Positions 17,994-26,387 are shown, numbered from the stretch's first letter. The stretch is 35,805 nucleotides of DNA from Pediococcus damnosus (GCF_001437255.1 NZ_JQBD01000013.1:1-35805), one strand, 5' to 3'. Notes: generated by a model not told the origin, from the letters alone. Translations and numbers: made by a program.

Positions 17994-18848
17994 ATGGAGA
18001 CAACAGAAAAGGCCCCAGCCAAACTCAATTTGTTTTTGGATACACCTTATAATCACTCGGATGGGCTCCAGGAATGGCGGATGGTTATGACATCAGTCGA
18101 CTTGGCTGATTATGTGAAGATTGAAACAAAGCCTGGTAAACGCGCAATTAACGTGCATACCGATACAGGCTTTTTGCCTAATGATAGTCGCAATCTTGCC
18201 TACCAGGCTGCCAAGCTACTTCAACAGGAGTTTCACGTGCAGGCAGGGGCTAAAATTCGGATCAAAAAAAACATTCCAGTTGCGGCTGGAATGGGCGGTG
18301 GCTCTTCGGATGCTGCCGCGGTGTTACGCGGATTGAATAATTTGTGGAATTTAAAAATTTCGCAAGAAAAGTTAGCCAAACTAGGCTTACAAATTGATTC
18401 GGATGTGCCGTATTGCGTCTATAGTCAAACGGCGTATGTATATGGAAAAGGTGAAAAGATTCAACTTTTACGGCAATTGCCAGCGATGTATATTGTGATT
18501 GCTAAACCCAGATTGAGTGTTTCAACACCTAAAATATTACGGCAGATTGATCATAAGAATTTGGACCATTTAAAAATTGACGGCATTTTAGAGGGAATTA
18601 GACAAAATGATTTTGCCAAGATTTGTGCCAATGTGGGCAACGTCTTGGAACCAGTGACAGGTCAACTACATCCGCAAATTATTCAACTAAAAGATCGTAT
18701 GCTCCGTTATGGTGCTGAGGCGGCTCAGATGAGCGGGACAGGACCAACGGTGTTCGGCATTTGCCATAAAGAGAGTCGCGCACAACATTTAGTGAATAGT
18801 TTAAAGGGATTTTGTCCTGAGGTGTATCTAGTGAGACCCTTAAATTAA
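17994..18848 (+). CDS. ispE: CDP-methylerythritol kinase
   Basis: A 284-residue GHMP kinase, the 4-diphosphocytidyl-2-C-methyl-D-erythritol kinase family. It has KAPAKLNLFL at the N-terminus, the ATP-binding loop PVAAGMGGGSSDAAA near residue 95-105 and a C-terminal MSGTGPTVFG motif. IspE belongs to the MEP isoprenoid pathway, but many lactobacilli keep ispE beside veg while using the mevalonate pathway, so its role there is uncertain. The ATG follows AGGTGA. Its place after veg matches the usual gene order. Confidence 0.92.
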   Translation: METTEKAPAKLNLFLDTPYNHSDGLQEWRMVMTSVDLADYVKIETKPGKRAINVHTDTGFLPNDSRNLAYQAAKLLQQEFHVQAGAKIRIKKNIPVAAGMGGGSSDAAAVLRGLNNLWNLKISQEKLAKLGLQIDSDVPYCVYSQTAYVYGKGEKIQLLRQLPAMYIVIAKPRLSVSTPKILRQIDHKNLDHLKIDGILEGIRQNDFAKICANVGNVLEPVTGQLHPQIIQLKDRMLRYGAEAAQMSGTGPTVFGICHKESRAQHLVNSLKGFCPEVYLVRPLN

Positions 18849-18852
18849 AAAC

Positions 18853-18887
18853 AGAGAGTCACCAATTTTGGTGGTCTCTCTATTTTT
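18853..18887. terminator. Bidirectional terminator after ispE
   Basis: The stem AGAGAGTCACCA / TGGTGGTCTCTCT is followed by ATTTTTT on plus and by TTTTTAATT on minus. It serves ispE and the convergent small membrane protein gene. Confidence 0.85.
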
Positions 18888-19081
18888 TAAAGTAATGCAG
18901 CAATGCCCAGGCCAACAAGTATCAAGCCAAAAAATGCGCTGTACCAAAGGGCGTACGGCATGAATACCGATGAGCTAGAAGTCATCTTTACGCGTAACGT
19001 CTTCCAGCTAGTAAACACGTTGTAAAACTGAAACAAACCAATTAAAACAGCTACAGTACCAATTAAGATACGAGTAATCAT
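18887..19081 (-). CDS. Hypothetical small membrane protein
   Basis: A 64-residue protein with two hydrophobic segments (about residues 4-24 and 42-62) joined by a polar loop. I do not recognise a family. The start is supported by GAAGGCGA. Its promoter is clear: on the minus strand TTGCTT (19177-19182) and TATAAT (19154-19159) are 17 bases apart. A cre-like sequence overlaps the -35 box, so carbon catabolite control is possible. Confidence 0.65.
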   Translation of the reverse strand: MITRILIGTVAVLIGLFQFYNVFTSWKTLRVKMTSSSSVFMPYALWYSAFFGLILVGLGIAALL

Positions 19082-19153
19082 TATAATCGCCTTCCATCAA
19101 ATTTACGAAACCTAACCATTGGTTCTTATAGGGTGGCTCTGCATTACAACTGA

Positions 19154-19191
19154 ATTATATCATCGAATATTAGTATAAGCAAACGCTTAAA
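19154..19191 (-). promoter_or_regulatory. Promoter with an overlapping cre-like site
   Basis: Minus-strand promoter TTGCTT-17-TATAAT. TTTAAGCGTTTGCT (19178-19191, minus strand) agrees with the CcpA consensus TGWAARCGYTWWCW at 12 of 14 positions and overlaps the -35 box. Confidence 0.5.
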
Positions 19192-19207
19192 ACTATTTAA
19201 ATGATGC

Positions 19208-19456
19208 TTAATAAAAATCTTTAAACATTAAGAATAACAAAACGGTCCCCAGTAAAACGACCAGTAACATTAGTAAAACATTGCGGTGGCTATAGTGTTT
19301 TGATAAATACATAGAACCGCCAGCCAAGCTAAGGCTGATGGCGATCAAGCCGAAGACTAACGGGATTGGAAAACCAAATTTGATCAGAAAATAGGCCATT
19401 ATAGCGTAACCGAAAAGATATTGAACAAGCAAAAATTTATTATTTGGGCGTTTCAT
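19208..19456 (-). CDS. Hypothetical membrane protein, three segments
   Basis: An 82-residue protein with three hydrophobic stretches (about residues 8-25, 28-45 and 58-78) and a basic KHYSHRN loop. No family is recognised. The ATG at 19456 is preferred because GGAGG lies 6 bases upstream; an in-frame GTG at 19486 sits in a hairpin. It follows hemolysin III on the same strand and is probably in its operon. Confidence 0.65.
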   Translation of the reverse strand: MKRPNNKFLLVQYLFGYAIMAYFLIKFGFPIPLVFGLIAISLSLAGGSMYLSKHYSHRNVLLMLLVVLLGTVLLFLMFKDFY

Positions 19457-19494
19457 TTGTTGCCTCCATGTGTCTCTTGTAGACACGTACTACC

Positions 19495-20157
19495 TTAAAT
19501 ATACAACAAAATGGAGAAGTACATGAGCATGGCGCCTATCAAAACCAGAATGTGCCACCAAACGTGGACATATTTAACGTGAGGAATGTTATAAATTAAG
19601 CCACCCAATGAAAAAGCAATGCCACCAGCGATTAAAAGCATGAGTCCTGTGAATCCCAAACTCTGGTAGAGTTCTTTGGCACCAACTAAGCATAACCAGC
19701 CCATTAATACATAGATCAGCGTTTCGATTTTTTTAAACTTGCCAACTGCGAAAAATTGAAAAGTGATTCCGCCAATTGCCAGGGCCCAAATTACCACACA
19801 AAGGCTGATACCTAGCCAACCACGGATCGCCAACAAACAATAAGGTGTGTAAGTTCCGGCAATTAAAAGATTAATACTGCTATGATCGAAAATTTGGAAG
19901 ACATGACTAGCTCTTGTGAAATATAGGCTATGAAACATAGTAGATGAGAAAAAAAGAACTAACAAACTACCGCCATAAATCGCGTAAGCAACTAGATCAA
20001 GTGGTTTACCAAGTCTAATTGCCTTGGTAAGTAATAGAATCGTACCGATAATGCTTAAAATAAAACCAATTCCATGTGTAATTGCGCTCCAAATTTCATT
20101 TAGTAATTGAGCGTGCTTATTGGACAAGACCTGTTTATTTGTTGAAGATGATTTCAT
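19495..20157 (-). CDS. trhA: Hemolysin III family membrane protein
   Basis: A 220-residue protein with seven predicted helices, family HlyIII/YqfA (PAQR-like). Conserved blocks are EIWSAITHGIG, STMFHSLYF, FDHSSINLLIAGTYTP and the C-terminal VHVWWHILVLIGA, whose H, D and H residues form the presumed metal site. Bacterial members have been linked to membrane energetics and fluidity homeostasis; the hemolysin name is historical. It is divergent from a TetR regulator, with an inverted repeat in its promoter. Confidence 0.88.
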   Translation of the reverse strand: MKSSSTNKQVLSNKHAQLLNEIWSAITHGIGFILSIIGTILLLTKAIRLGKPLDLVAYAIYGGSLLVLFFSSTMFHSLYFTRASHVFQIFDHSSINLLIAGTYTPYCLLAIRGWLGISLCVVIWALAIGGITFQFFAVGKFKKIETLIYVLMGWLCLVGAKELYQSLGFTGLMLLIAGGIAFSLGGLIYNIPHVKYVHVWWHILVLIGAMLMYFSILLYI

Positions 20158-20193
20158 CGAGCATCCTCCCTTTCAACTAGACATTATATACTA

Positions 20194-20220
20194 ATCACCT
20201 AGTATTTAAAACTAGATGAT
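20194..20220. promoter_or_regulatory. Candidate operator in the hemolysin III promoter
   Basis: Inverted repeat ATCACCTAGT-(7)-ACTAGATGAT, one mismatch, directly upstream of a minus-strand TATAAT box (20183-20188). The divergent TetR gene at 20378 is a natural candidate for binding it. Confidence 0.5.
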
Positions 20221-20377
20221 ATAAAAAACGGCTAATTACGTAAACTACAAGGAAAATGGTATGATACTAGCAAGAATGAATTTAGGAATGTTTATTTAAA
20301 AATGATTGGTACTTTTGAAAGAGACTGCCTTCTTTTGGGCATGCTGGCAAAGGGATAGATAGTAAAGAGGGAAAATC

Positions 20378-20890
20378 ATGGCAAAACGTGTTGACACCAA
20401 ACAAAAAATCGTGATGGCGTTGTTCGAATTAATGCGGACGCGTTCTGTCGATGAAGTGACAGTTAGCGATATCTGTAAACAAGCATCAGTTTCAAGGATG
20501 TCTTATTACCGAAGCTTCAAATCAAAACAACAAATTCTAGAATATCAATTTGATGAAGTATTTCAAGAATTCTTCAGTTATTTGGAAGTAATGAATAATC
20601 ATGACTTAACGGCGTTTTTAGATGCATTTTTTACGATTATTCGTCGTCACCAAGGAACTGTTAGTGTGCTTATTCAAGCGAATTTGACACCCATTATTTT
20701 AGACAAGCTGCAGTTTTACATTACCGATCTTATTGATAAGGATGTTTTAAGACTTCGTGAACGAACTTCAAAAATGTGGATTGCCTTTGTAGCTGGAGGT
20801 CTGACGCAAATGATTGTGCGATGGGATAAAGACGAGATGGCTGAGTCAAATGAAGAAATGGTTATGATTGCGCGAAAGTTCTTGAGATAG
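20378..20890 (+). CDS. TetR-family regulator
   Basis: A 170-residue TetR/AcrR protein. The helix-turn-helix covers about residues 8-52 with SVDEVTVSDICKQASVSRMSYYRSF. The C-terminal domain resembles the short TetR_C type seen in dihydroxyacetone kinase-like regulators (FFTIIRRHQ ... WIAFVAGGLTQMIVRW). GAGGGA precedes the ATG. Targets may be the divergent hemolysin III operon or the DUF2798 gene downstream. Confidence 0.85.
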   Translation: MAKRVDTKQKIVMALFELMRTRSVDEVTVSDICKQASVSRMSYYRSFKSKQQILEYQFDEVFQEFFSYLEVMNNHDLTAFLDAFFTIIRRHQGTVSVLIQANLTPIILDKLQFYITDLIDKDVLRLRERTSKMWIAFVAGGLTQMIVRWDKDEMAESNEEMVMIARKFLR

Positions 20891-20942
20891 CAGGGATGCA
20901 TTGAAATATAATTTCAATATTTAAATTTGTTTCAGAAAACCT

Positions 20943-20972
20943 TTGAAATTTTCAATCCTTGTCTGGTATACT
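20943..20972 (+). promoter_or_regulatory. Promoter before the DUF2798 leader
   Basis: TTGAAA (20943-20948) and TATACT (20967-20972) are 18 bases apart, with an extended -10 TGG directly before TATACT. Confidence 0.6.
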
Positions 20973-21004
20973 GAACGATAGAGAGCTCATACTGCGTATA
21001 ATTG

Positions 21005-21045
21005 ATCAGCGTATGTTTTTTTAAAAAACATGCGCTGATTTTTTG
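21005..21045 (+). terminator. Terminator within the leader of the DUF2798 gene
   Basis: A 17-bp stem (21005-21021 with 21023-21039, one wobble) is followed by TTTTT. It lies about 26 bases after the expected start of transcription and 51 bases before the DUF2798 ATG, so it acts either as the end of a small RNA or as an attenuator. Confidence 0.75.
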
Positions 21046-21095
21046 TATTTTTTTATAGATAAATGCTATCAGTTGAAAAATAGGAGGAAGCATAC

Positions 21096-21581
21096 ATGTT
21101 ATTTAGGATGAGGTTACCACAGAATAAGAAAGAAACGGCTTTATTTATGTTTTTAGTCTCTGCAATTTCGGTAAATATTATTGCACCAGTGATTACGGGG
21201 TTTGAAATTGGATTTAGTTGGCAAACATGGCATCAGGTTTTAACCATTATTCCATTTATGTGGATAATGGTTTTAGTCATAGTGATTCTTACGCAACGGC
21301 CAGCTGGTTGGTTGACAAGTAAAATTGTTGATCCAAAAGATAGTTTTGCATCTCACATGGTTATTAATGGGCTGTGTTCAGTTTTATTGATTTCAATTTT
21401 TATGACAGTTTTGGGGACTTGGATTGGTAGTCAACAAATTAGTTGGACGCCAATTCAACAATTTTTTGTGAAATGGCCGCGTAATTTCGCAATTGCATTG
21501 GCAGTGGAATTATTGCTTGCTCAACCGATTGCTCGTCAGGTCATGCAAGTTATTCATAAGCAACAAAAGTTGATGGCATAA
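21096..21581 (+). CDS. DUF2798 membrane protein
   Basis: A 161-residue protein with four hydrophobic segments in two DUF2798-like repeats. Each repeat starts with a helix containing a polar ISVNIIAPVI or INGLCSVLLIS pattern; the protein ends with NFAIALAVELLLAQPIARQVM, which is typical of the family. Its function is unknown. GGAGG lies before the ATG. The gene follows a promoter-terminator leader and the TetR gene, either of which could control it. Confidence 0.8.
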   Translation: MLFRMRLPQNKKETALFMFLVSAISVNIIAPVITGFEIGFSWQTWHQVLTIIPFMWIMVLVIVILTQRPAGWLTSKIVDPKDSFASHMVINGLCSVLLISIFMTVLGTWIGSQQISWTPIQQFFVKWPRNFAIALAVELLLAQPIARQVMQVIHKQQKLMA

Positions 21582-21752
21582 GGTTTAGTTACGGCGCCAA
21601 CAAATGTTTTTGTAATAAACTTGTTTTGAAATTTTCGTAGGCATCTAACTTGGTCTTGAATTCTCAGTAAATGTCTGTTTGACTTAACATATAACCAGTA
21701 ATCATAGCGGTTTCATTTTAAATTAATTTTAAATTAAAAGAGGTTCAAAAAG

Positions 21753-22325
21753 ATGGCTAAGACACTTTATTTAATGCGTCACGGAGAAACGTTATTTAAT
21801 GTACGTAGGAAAATTCAGGGATGGTGTGATTCACCACTTACTCAAAAGGGCATTGATCAGGCCAAAGTGGCGGGTCAATACTTTAGCAAACTACCGATTG
21901 ATCATGCCTATAGTTCCACATCTGAGCGGTGTTGTGACACAATTGAGATTATCCTCAAGAATCGGATCCCTTATCAACGCGTTAAGGGGTTAAAGGAAAT
22001 GAATTTTGGAGTTTTTGAAGGTGAAAGTGAAGATCTTAATCCCAAACGCGAAGAATATGAAACATTCTTTGTGCCTTATGGTGGCGAAGTGGCCAGTGCA
22101 GTTGGTAAACGGATGTTAAAAACGTTGACGGATATAATGGAAAAGCCAGATCATCAAAATGTGCTGGCTGTTTCACATAATGGGGCCTGCGTTGACTTCC
22201 TTAAGGCCTTGCAAGTAACTACCAAAGATTTGAAGAATGGGTTTCCTAATGGTAGTGTGCTTAAATTTGAATATCAGGATCATCAGTTTAAGTTACTGGA
22301 AGTTGTGCGTTTCAATAAAGACTAA
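21753..22325 (+). CDS. Histidine phosphatase family protein
   Basis: A 190-residue phosphoglycerate-mutase-like phosphatase. The catalytic LMRHGETLFN (residues 6-15) carries the phospho-accepting histidine; SSTSERCCDT, LKEMNFGVFEGES and SHNGACVDF supply the remaining active-site Arg, Glu and His. The length suits the small cytosolic broad-specificity phosphatases rather than glycolytic mutase. GAGG precedes the ATG. The substrate cannot be told from sequence. Confidence 0.9.
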   Translation: MAKTLYLMRHGETLFNVRRKIQGWCDSPLTQKGIDQAKVAGQYFSKLPIDHAYSSTSERCCDTIEIILKNRIPYQRVKGLKEMNFGVFEGESEDLNPKREEYETFFVPYGGEVASAVGKRMLKTLTDIMEKPDHQNVLAVSHNGACVDFLKALQVTTKDLKNGFPNGSVLKFEYQDHQFKLLEVVRFNKD

Positions 22326-22412
22326 ATTAGGTATTTTTTCTTAAATGGTAGCGCTATAGCCTCATATTGACTATAATCAACTTAATAGATAAAAGTATGA
22401 GAGGTATACCCG

Positions 22413-22877
22413 ATGCAATATAAAAAAATTTTAGTTCCCGTAGATGGATCAAAAAATGGTGAATTGGCGGTGACCAAGGCAGTATTCACTGCGAAGCGCA
22501 ATCACGCCCATTTGGACATTGTTTCGATTATTCAAACCAGCCGTTTTTTGGACGTTTATGGGCACATGGGATCAAACACAGACTACTTAGATATTACCTA
22601 TCGGAGAACTCAAGAGTATGTTGAAATGCTGCGAGATGCCATTAAAGAAAAGTATGATTTTGATGATGTTTCGATTTCCGTAGAATCTGGGAATGCTGGA
22701 AAGATTATTGCGGAGTTGATGCCGCAACAATTTGGTAGTGATTTGATTATGATGGGAGCTACTGGGATGAGTGCCTTACAAAGGACCATGATCGGTTCTG
22801 TGGCTGATTATGTCGTGCGTGTGGCAACTTGTGATGTTTTGTTGGTTCGAACCGATTTGAATAATAAACGACAGTAA
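22413..22877 (+). CDS. Universal stress protein (UspA family)
   Basis: A 154-residue single-domain Usp with the N-terminal ILVPVDGSKNGELA strand-loop and the C-terminal nucleotide-binding motif MGATGMSALQRTMIGSVADYV (G-x2-G-x9-G type), so ATP binding is expected. It ends with VATCDVLLVR. AGAGG lies upstream. Usp proteins aid survival under acid, oxidative and starvation stress; the exact role is unknown. A second Usp lies 0.5 kb downstream. Confidence 0.92.
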   Translation: MQYKKILVPVDGSKNGELAVTKAVFTAKRNHAHLDIVSIIQTSRFLDVYGHMGSNTDYLDITYRRTQEYVEMLRDAIKEKYDFDDVSISVESGNAGKIIAELMPQQFGSDLIMMGATGMSALQRTMIGSVADYVVRVATCDVLLVRTDLNNKRQ

Positions 22878-22990
22878 AATATGGTTGCGAGGCTTTTATC
22901 TTAAGGATTGGTAACCTTGTTTTTGTAAATATTGGTATTTTAAACAGGGTATGATAGGATATAGCATAAAGCCGAAAGGGAGTTTATTAA

Positions 22991-23227
22991 TTGAAACAAT
23001 TTGAGTTTAAAGTATCTTATGAGAATGGGCGCGTTGTGACTTTTTATCTTAAATATGAGGATCTTGAGGCTGCTGAAGAAGCACTTTTAGCTCACATGTC
23101 CTCAGCCTCAACGATTAAGATTACCGAAAAAGGATTGGTTGGCATGTTGTCATTTCGCGGCGCAGTCAGTTATTTGATTACGGAAAAAGATCGCCCAGCC
23201 GACGTTGAAGCAATTACTTGGGAATAA
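22991..23227 (+). CDS. Hypothetical small protein between two Usp genes
   Basis: A 78-residue soluble protein starting at TTG with AAGGGAG 9 bases upstream. It is acidic, with beta-rich ends (FEFKVSYENGRVVTFYLKY and ITEKGLVGMLSFRGAVSYLI) around a helix EDLEAAEEALLAHM. No family is recognised. A terminator follows, so it is probably its own unit. Confidence 0.65.
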   Translation: MKQFEFKVSYENGRVVTFYLKYEDLEAAEEALLAHMSSASTIKITEKGLVGMLSFRGAVSYLITEKDRPADVEAITWE

Positions 23228-23263
23228 AGATAGATTAAGATACGTGAATTAATCAAATCATTT

Positions 23264-23298
23264 AGAAAACTTCAGGAAAAATGAGGTTTTCTTTTTTT
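23264..23298 (+). terminator. Intrinsic terminator
   Basis: The stem AGAAAACTTCA / TGAGGTTTTCT (one wobble) ends in a run of Ts; it closes the small hypothetical gene unit. Confidence 0.8.
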
Positions 23299-23390
23299 GT
23301 AAAAAATATGTAAGCCCTTTAGTCGTTGAACAGGCAATTAAATGTTAAAATTAGGTTGTAAAAACTATCAAATTACTGGGGGAATTTAAA

Positions 23391-23840
23391 ATGAGTGAAA
23401 GCCACTTTGATCCAAAACATTTTTCGAAGATTTTAGTTGGGGTTGACGATTCTCCAGACGCACAATTGGCGTTTCGATTCGCGATGAACCGGGCTAAACA
23501 AGATAATGCCGAACTAGATATTGTTTCTATTCTGGAAGAGGATGAAATTAATATTTATCAGGCTTTAAACAAAGATTATATTCAAAACAAACGCGATGAC
23601 CTTGAAAAGCATTTGCAGGGGTATCGCAAGGTTGCCGAGGAATTTGGCATTAAAAAAGTAGAAACATACACTGCTGAAGGGGATGCCGGCGAAACGATTG
23701 TCAAAGACGTGATTCCACATGTTGAGCCAGATTTATTAGTAATTGGTTCTTCTTCTAGATCGGGAGTTGCACGATACTTTGGTAGTCAGGCATCTTATAT
23801 GGCTAAGTATTCGCCAGTTTCAGTTTTAGTGATTCGCTAA
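23391..23840 (+). CDS. Universal stress protein (UspA family)
   Basis: A 149-residue Usp with KILVGVDDSPDAQLAF at the N-terminus and VIGSSSRSGVARYFGSQASYMAKYSPVSVLVIR at the C-terminus. It differs from the upstream Usp, so the pair is not a recent duplication. GGGGGA lies before the ATG. It precedes the multicopper oxidase by 83 bp, which may fit a shared stress setting, though co-transcription is unproven. Confidence 0.92.
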   Translation: MSESHFDPKHFSKILVGVDDSPDAQLAFRFAMNRAKQDNAELDIVSILEEDEINIYQALNKDYIQNKRDDLEKHLQGYRKVAEEFGIKKVETYTAEGDAGETIVKDVIPHVEPDLLVIGSSSRSGVARYFGSQASYMAKYSPVSVLVIR

Positions 23841-23849
23841 ACTAACGGG

Positions 23850-23878
23850 TAACTTGAAATTAAGTACGTGGCAAGTTA
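23850..23878. promoter_or_regulatory. Inverted repeat before the multicopper oxidase
   Basis: TAACTTG-(15)-CAAGTTA without a T-run, between the Usp stop and the oxidase start. It could be an operator or an RNA hairpin; nothing in the sequence decides. Confidence 0.3.
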
Positions 23879-23923
23879 GAATGATTCTAGAAACAAATAA
23901 TTCAAAAAGAAGGCTTGAAAGTA

Positions 23924-25459
23924 ATGGCAAAGCAAGTTTATGACGATTATTTTTTTGATGAACCAGCATGGAATACGCATGATGGTGGGTATGTACCGCT
24001 TGAAGAATCCACGGCACCTCAACAAAAGCTTCGAGTTCCAGCTGTTCTAGAACCCGACAAAGAAACGGATACGGATATGTACTACACCGTAATCGCTGAA
24101 GAGGGTGAAACACAATTGCTGCCTGGGCCAAAGACGAAGACCTGGGGATACAATGGAGCCTTGCTTGGGAAGACAATTATTTTTAAGCGCGGTAAAAAAA
24201 TTCATATCACGTTAAAAAATAATCTTCATGAGCTGACTACCTTTCATTGGCATGGTCTAAACGTTCCTGGTCCTTATATCGATGGTGGTTGTCATGCGCC
24301 CGTTTATCCTGGTGAATCTAGTGATATTGAATTTGTGTGCAACCAACCTGCTGCAACGTTGTGGCTTCATGCCCATCCATGTCCATCAACTGCTCAGCAA
24401 GTTTGGCACGGACTTGCCACCCCGGTTGTCATGACCGATGATGTCGAAGCTAAATTACCATTACCACGAAACTATGGCGTTGATGATTTTCCAATTGTTT
24501 TGCAAGATCGGACTTTCCACGAAAATAATCAGTGGGACTACAAGGCAGACTATGATCCCGATGGTGTTCAAGGGAAAACGGCCATGATTAATGGCACAAT
24601 TAATCCTTATATCGATGTGACCACCCAACGAATTCGTTTACGTGTGTTGGATGGTGCTAACCGACGTGAATTCCGTTTGCACTTTAATGATGGCTTGGAA
24701 TTTGCCCAAGTTGCTTCAGATGGCGGGATTCTGCCCAAACCAGTGTACTTCAAAAAAGTGATGATTACCTGTGCAGAACGTGATGAATCTATCGTTAACT
24801 TTGCTGGGTATCATGATGGGGATGAAGTAGCGTTGATGTCAGATGATGTACCGCTAGTTCGTTTTCGTATTCATGCATTTGCAAAGGATGACACTAAATT
24901 ACCTGATCGTTTGATTGCTGATCCTGAATTACCAGTTACACCAGGGACCGATGTTCGTCATGTGGTGATGTCTGGGATGGACGAAGAAGTAGAAATTGAC
25001 GGTAAGAAATTCAATATGCAACGAATTGATGCCCGCCAAAAAGTTGGCGACGTTGTGGTTTGGGACATTACCAACACTAATGATAAAGTGGGTGGTATGA
25101 TCCATCCTTTCCATATTCACGGGACGCAATTCTTGGTGGTTTCCCGAAACGGCCATGCCCCTTATGCAAACGAGCATGGGTGGAAGGATACTGTTAGTGT
25201 TAATCCAGATGAACATGTGCAAATTAAGGTGCGATTCGAATATACCGGTGTTTACATGTATCACTGTCATATTATTGAACACGAAGACGGCGGCATGATG
25301 GCTCAGATTGAGTCGTATGATCCAGAGCATCCAAAGACGTATAAATTAATGGATATGGATACTTTGATGAATGCCTTTGCTAAGGAAAACAACATTGAAC
25401 CCAAAGATTTGTGGCTTGGTGGCATGGGATCCTATGAAAAAATGGGTATGAAGATGTAA
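23924..25459 (+). CDS. Multicopper oxidase (laccase-like), no signal peptide
   Basis: A 511-residue three-domain multicopper oxidase. Copper ligands are visible: HWHG at 108-111, HAH at 149-151, HPFHIH at 394-399 and HCHIIEHEDGGMM at 447-459, with type 1 ligand Cys448 and axial Met458. No N-terminal signal or Tat motif is present, so the enzyme should be cytoplasmic. Lactobacillar enzymes of this type oxidise phenols and have been linked to biogenic-amine breakdown. The ATG at 23924 is preferred over a TTG at 23915 that overlaps the ribosome site. Substrate and copper status cannot be read from sequence. Confidence 0.92.
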   Translation: MAKQVYDDYFFDEPAWNTHDGGYVPLEESTAPQQKLRVPAVLEPDKETDTDMYYTVIAEEGETQLLPGPKTKTWGYNGALLGKTIIFKRGKKIHITLKNNLHELTTFHWHGLNVPGPYIDGGCHAPVYPGESSDIEFVCNQPAATLWLHAHPCPSTAQQVWHGLATPVVMTDDVEAKLPLPRNYGVDDFPIVLQDRTFHENNQWDYKADYDPDGVQGKTAMINGTINPYIDVTTQRIRLRVLDGANRREFRLHFNDGLEFAQVASDGGILPKPVYFKKVMITCAERDESIVNFAGYHDGDEVALMSDDVPLVRFRIHAFAKDDTKLPDRLIADPELPVTPGTDVRHVVMSGMDEEVEIDGKKFNMQRIDARQKVGDVVVWDITNTNDKVGGMIHPFHIHGTQFLVVSRNGHAPYANEHGWKDTVSVNPDEHVQIKVRFEYTGVYMYHCHIIEHEDGGMMAQIESYDPEHPKTYKLMDMDTLMNAFAKENNIEPKDLWLGGMGSYEKMGMKM

Positions 25460-25565
25460 AAGGTACCTCTAGACTATCTTTAATATTTTAAAAAGGGAAC
25501 ATCATATTTTAAATTGATCATTAACATGATCGGTTCTAGAATATGGTGTTTTTTGCACAAAAATA

Positions 25566-25593
25566 GTGTTGATAGAGAAACATCTATCAACAC
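25566..25593 (-). terminator. Terminator of the ABC importer operon
   Basis: A perfect 11-bp stem GTGTTGATAGA / TCTATCAACAC with a 6-base loop. Read on the minus strand it is followed by TATTTTTG, just past the ATPase gene stop. Confidence 0.8.
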
Positions 25594-25622
25594 GTTAGAA
25601 CGAAGTGTCAGGACAACTATTT

Positions 25623-26387
25623 TCAAATCTCAAAGTACTTATACAGATCGTCCATTGTCAGTTTTTGTTTTTCAGCACCAGTCACATCAATTTTAATTTG
25701 ACCTTTGTCCAATACAATTAACCGATTGCCATATTTTAACGCATCCTCCAAATGATGGGTGATCATCAAACAGGTTAGCTTGTCTTCCCGAATTCGATCA
25801 TCGGTGGCCTTTAATAATTCCCGACTGGTTTTGGGATCCAAAGCTGCCGTGTGTTCATCCAAAAGTAAGATATCTGGACGTTTAATTGTGGCCATCAAGA
25901 AACTTAAGGCTTGGCGCTGGCCACCAGACAATTCACCAGCGGGCGTATTTAAACGTTTGCTGAGATCATTTTCCATGGTACTGGTTATTTCCTGAAAATG
26001 AGGCATTTGGCGTTTTAATCCTCGGAAAACTAATCCCCGACGCGCGCCGCGTTTTTCAGCCAGCAATAAGTTTTCCGAAACGGTCATGCGAGGGGCTGTT
26101 CCCAATTTAGGATCTTGGAAAACCCGACTTAAAAAACGAGTCCGTTTTTCTTCGGAAAGGTGGGTGACATCCTTATCGTTAACTAAAATGTGGCCATCAT
26201 CGACTGCTAAATTACCACCAATTGTATTGAAAAGGGTGGACTTGCCGGCCCCGTTTGAACCAAGAATGGTAATGAAATCGCCCGGATAGACTTTTAAATT
26301 TATTCCCCGAAGAATCTTTTGTTCATCAGGAGTATGGCGGTTCACATAAGTTGTGACATTTTGAAGTTCTAAAATTGGATTAGTCAT
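25623..26387 (-). CDS. ABC importer ATP-binding protein (TrpZ-like)
   Basis: A 254-residue ABC ATPase with Walker A GSNGAGKST, signature LSGGQRQAL, Walker B ILLLDEHTAALD and the switch histidine in MITHH. It matches the ATPase of the PF04392-type importers (COG1101), which in streptococci include the TrpXYZ tryptophan importer. Its start overlaps the permease end by 8 bases. Specificity is inferred only from the operon class. Confidence 0.9.
   Translation of the reverse strand: MTNPILELQNVTTYVNRHTPDEQKILRGINLKVYPGDFITILGSNGAGKSTLFNTIGGNLAVDDGHILVNDKDVTHLSEEKRTRFLSRVFQDPKLGTAPRMTVSENLLLAEKRGARRGLVFRGLKRQMPHFQEITSTMENDLSKRLNTPAGELSGGQRQALSFLMATIKRPDILLLDEHTAALDPKTSRELLKATDDRIREDKLTCLMITHHLEDALKYGNRLIVLDKGQIKIDVTGAEKQKLTMDDLYKYFEI

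Noticed and set aside
21720-21745. Tandem ATTTTAAATTA direct repeat before the histidine phosphatase
   Set aside because: Low-complexity A/T-rich sequence with only two copies; not distinctive.
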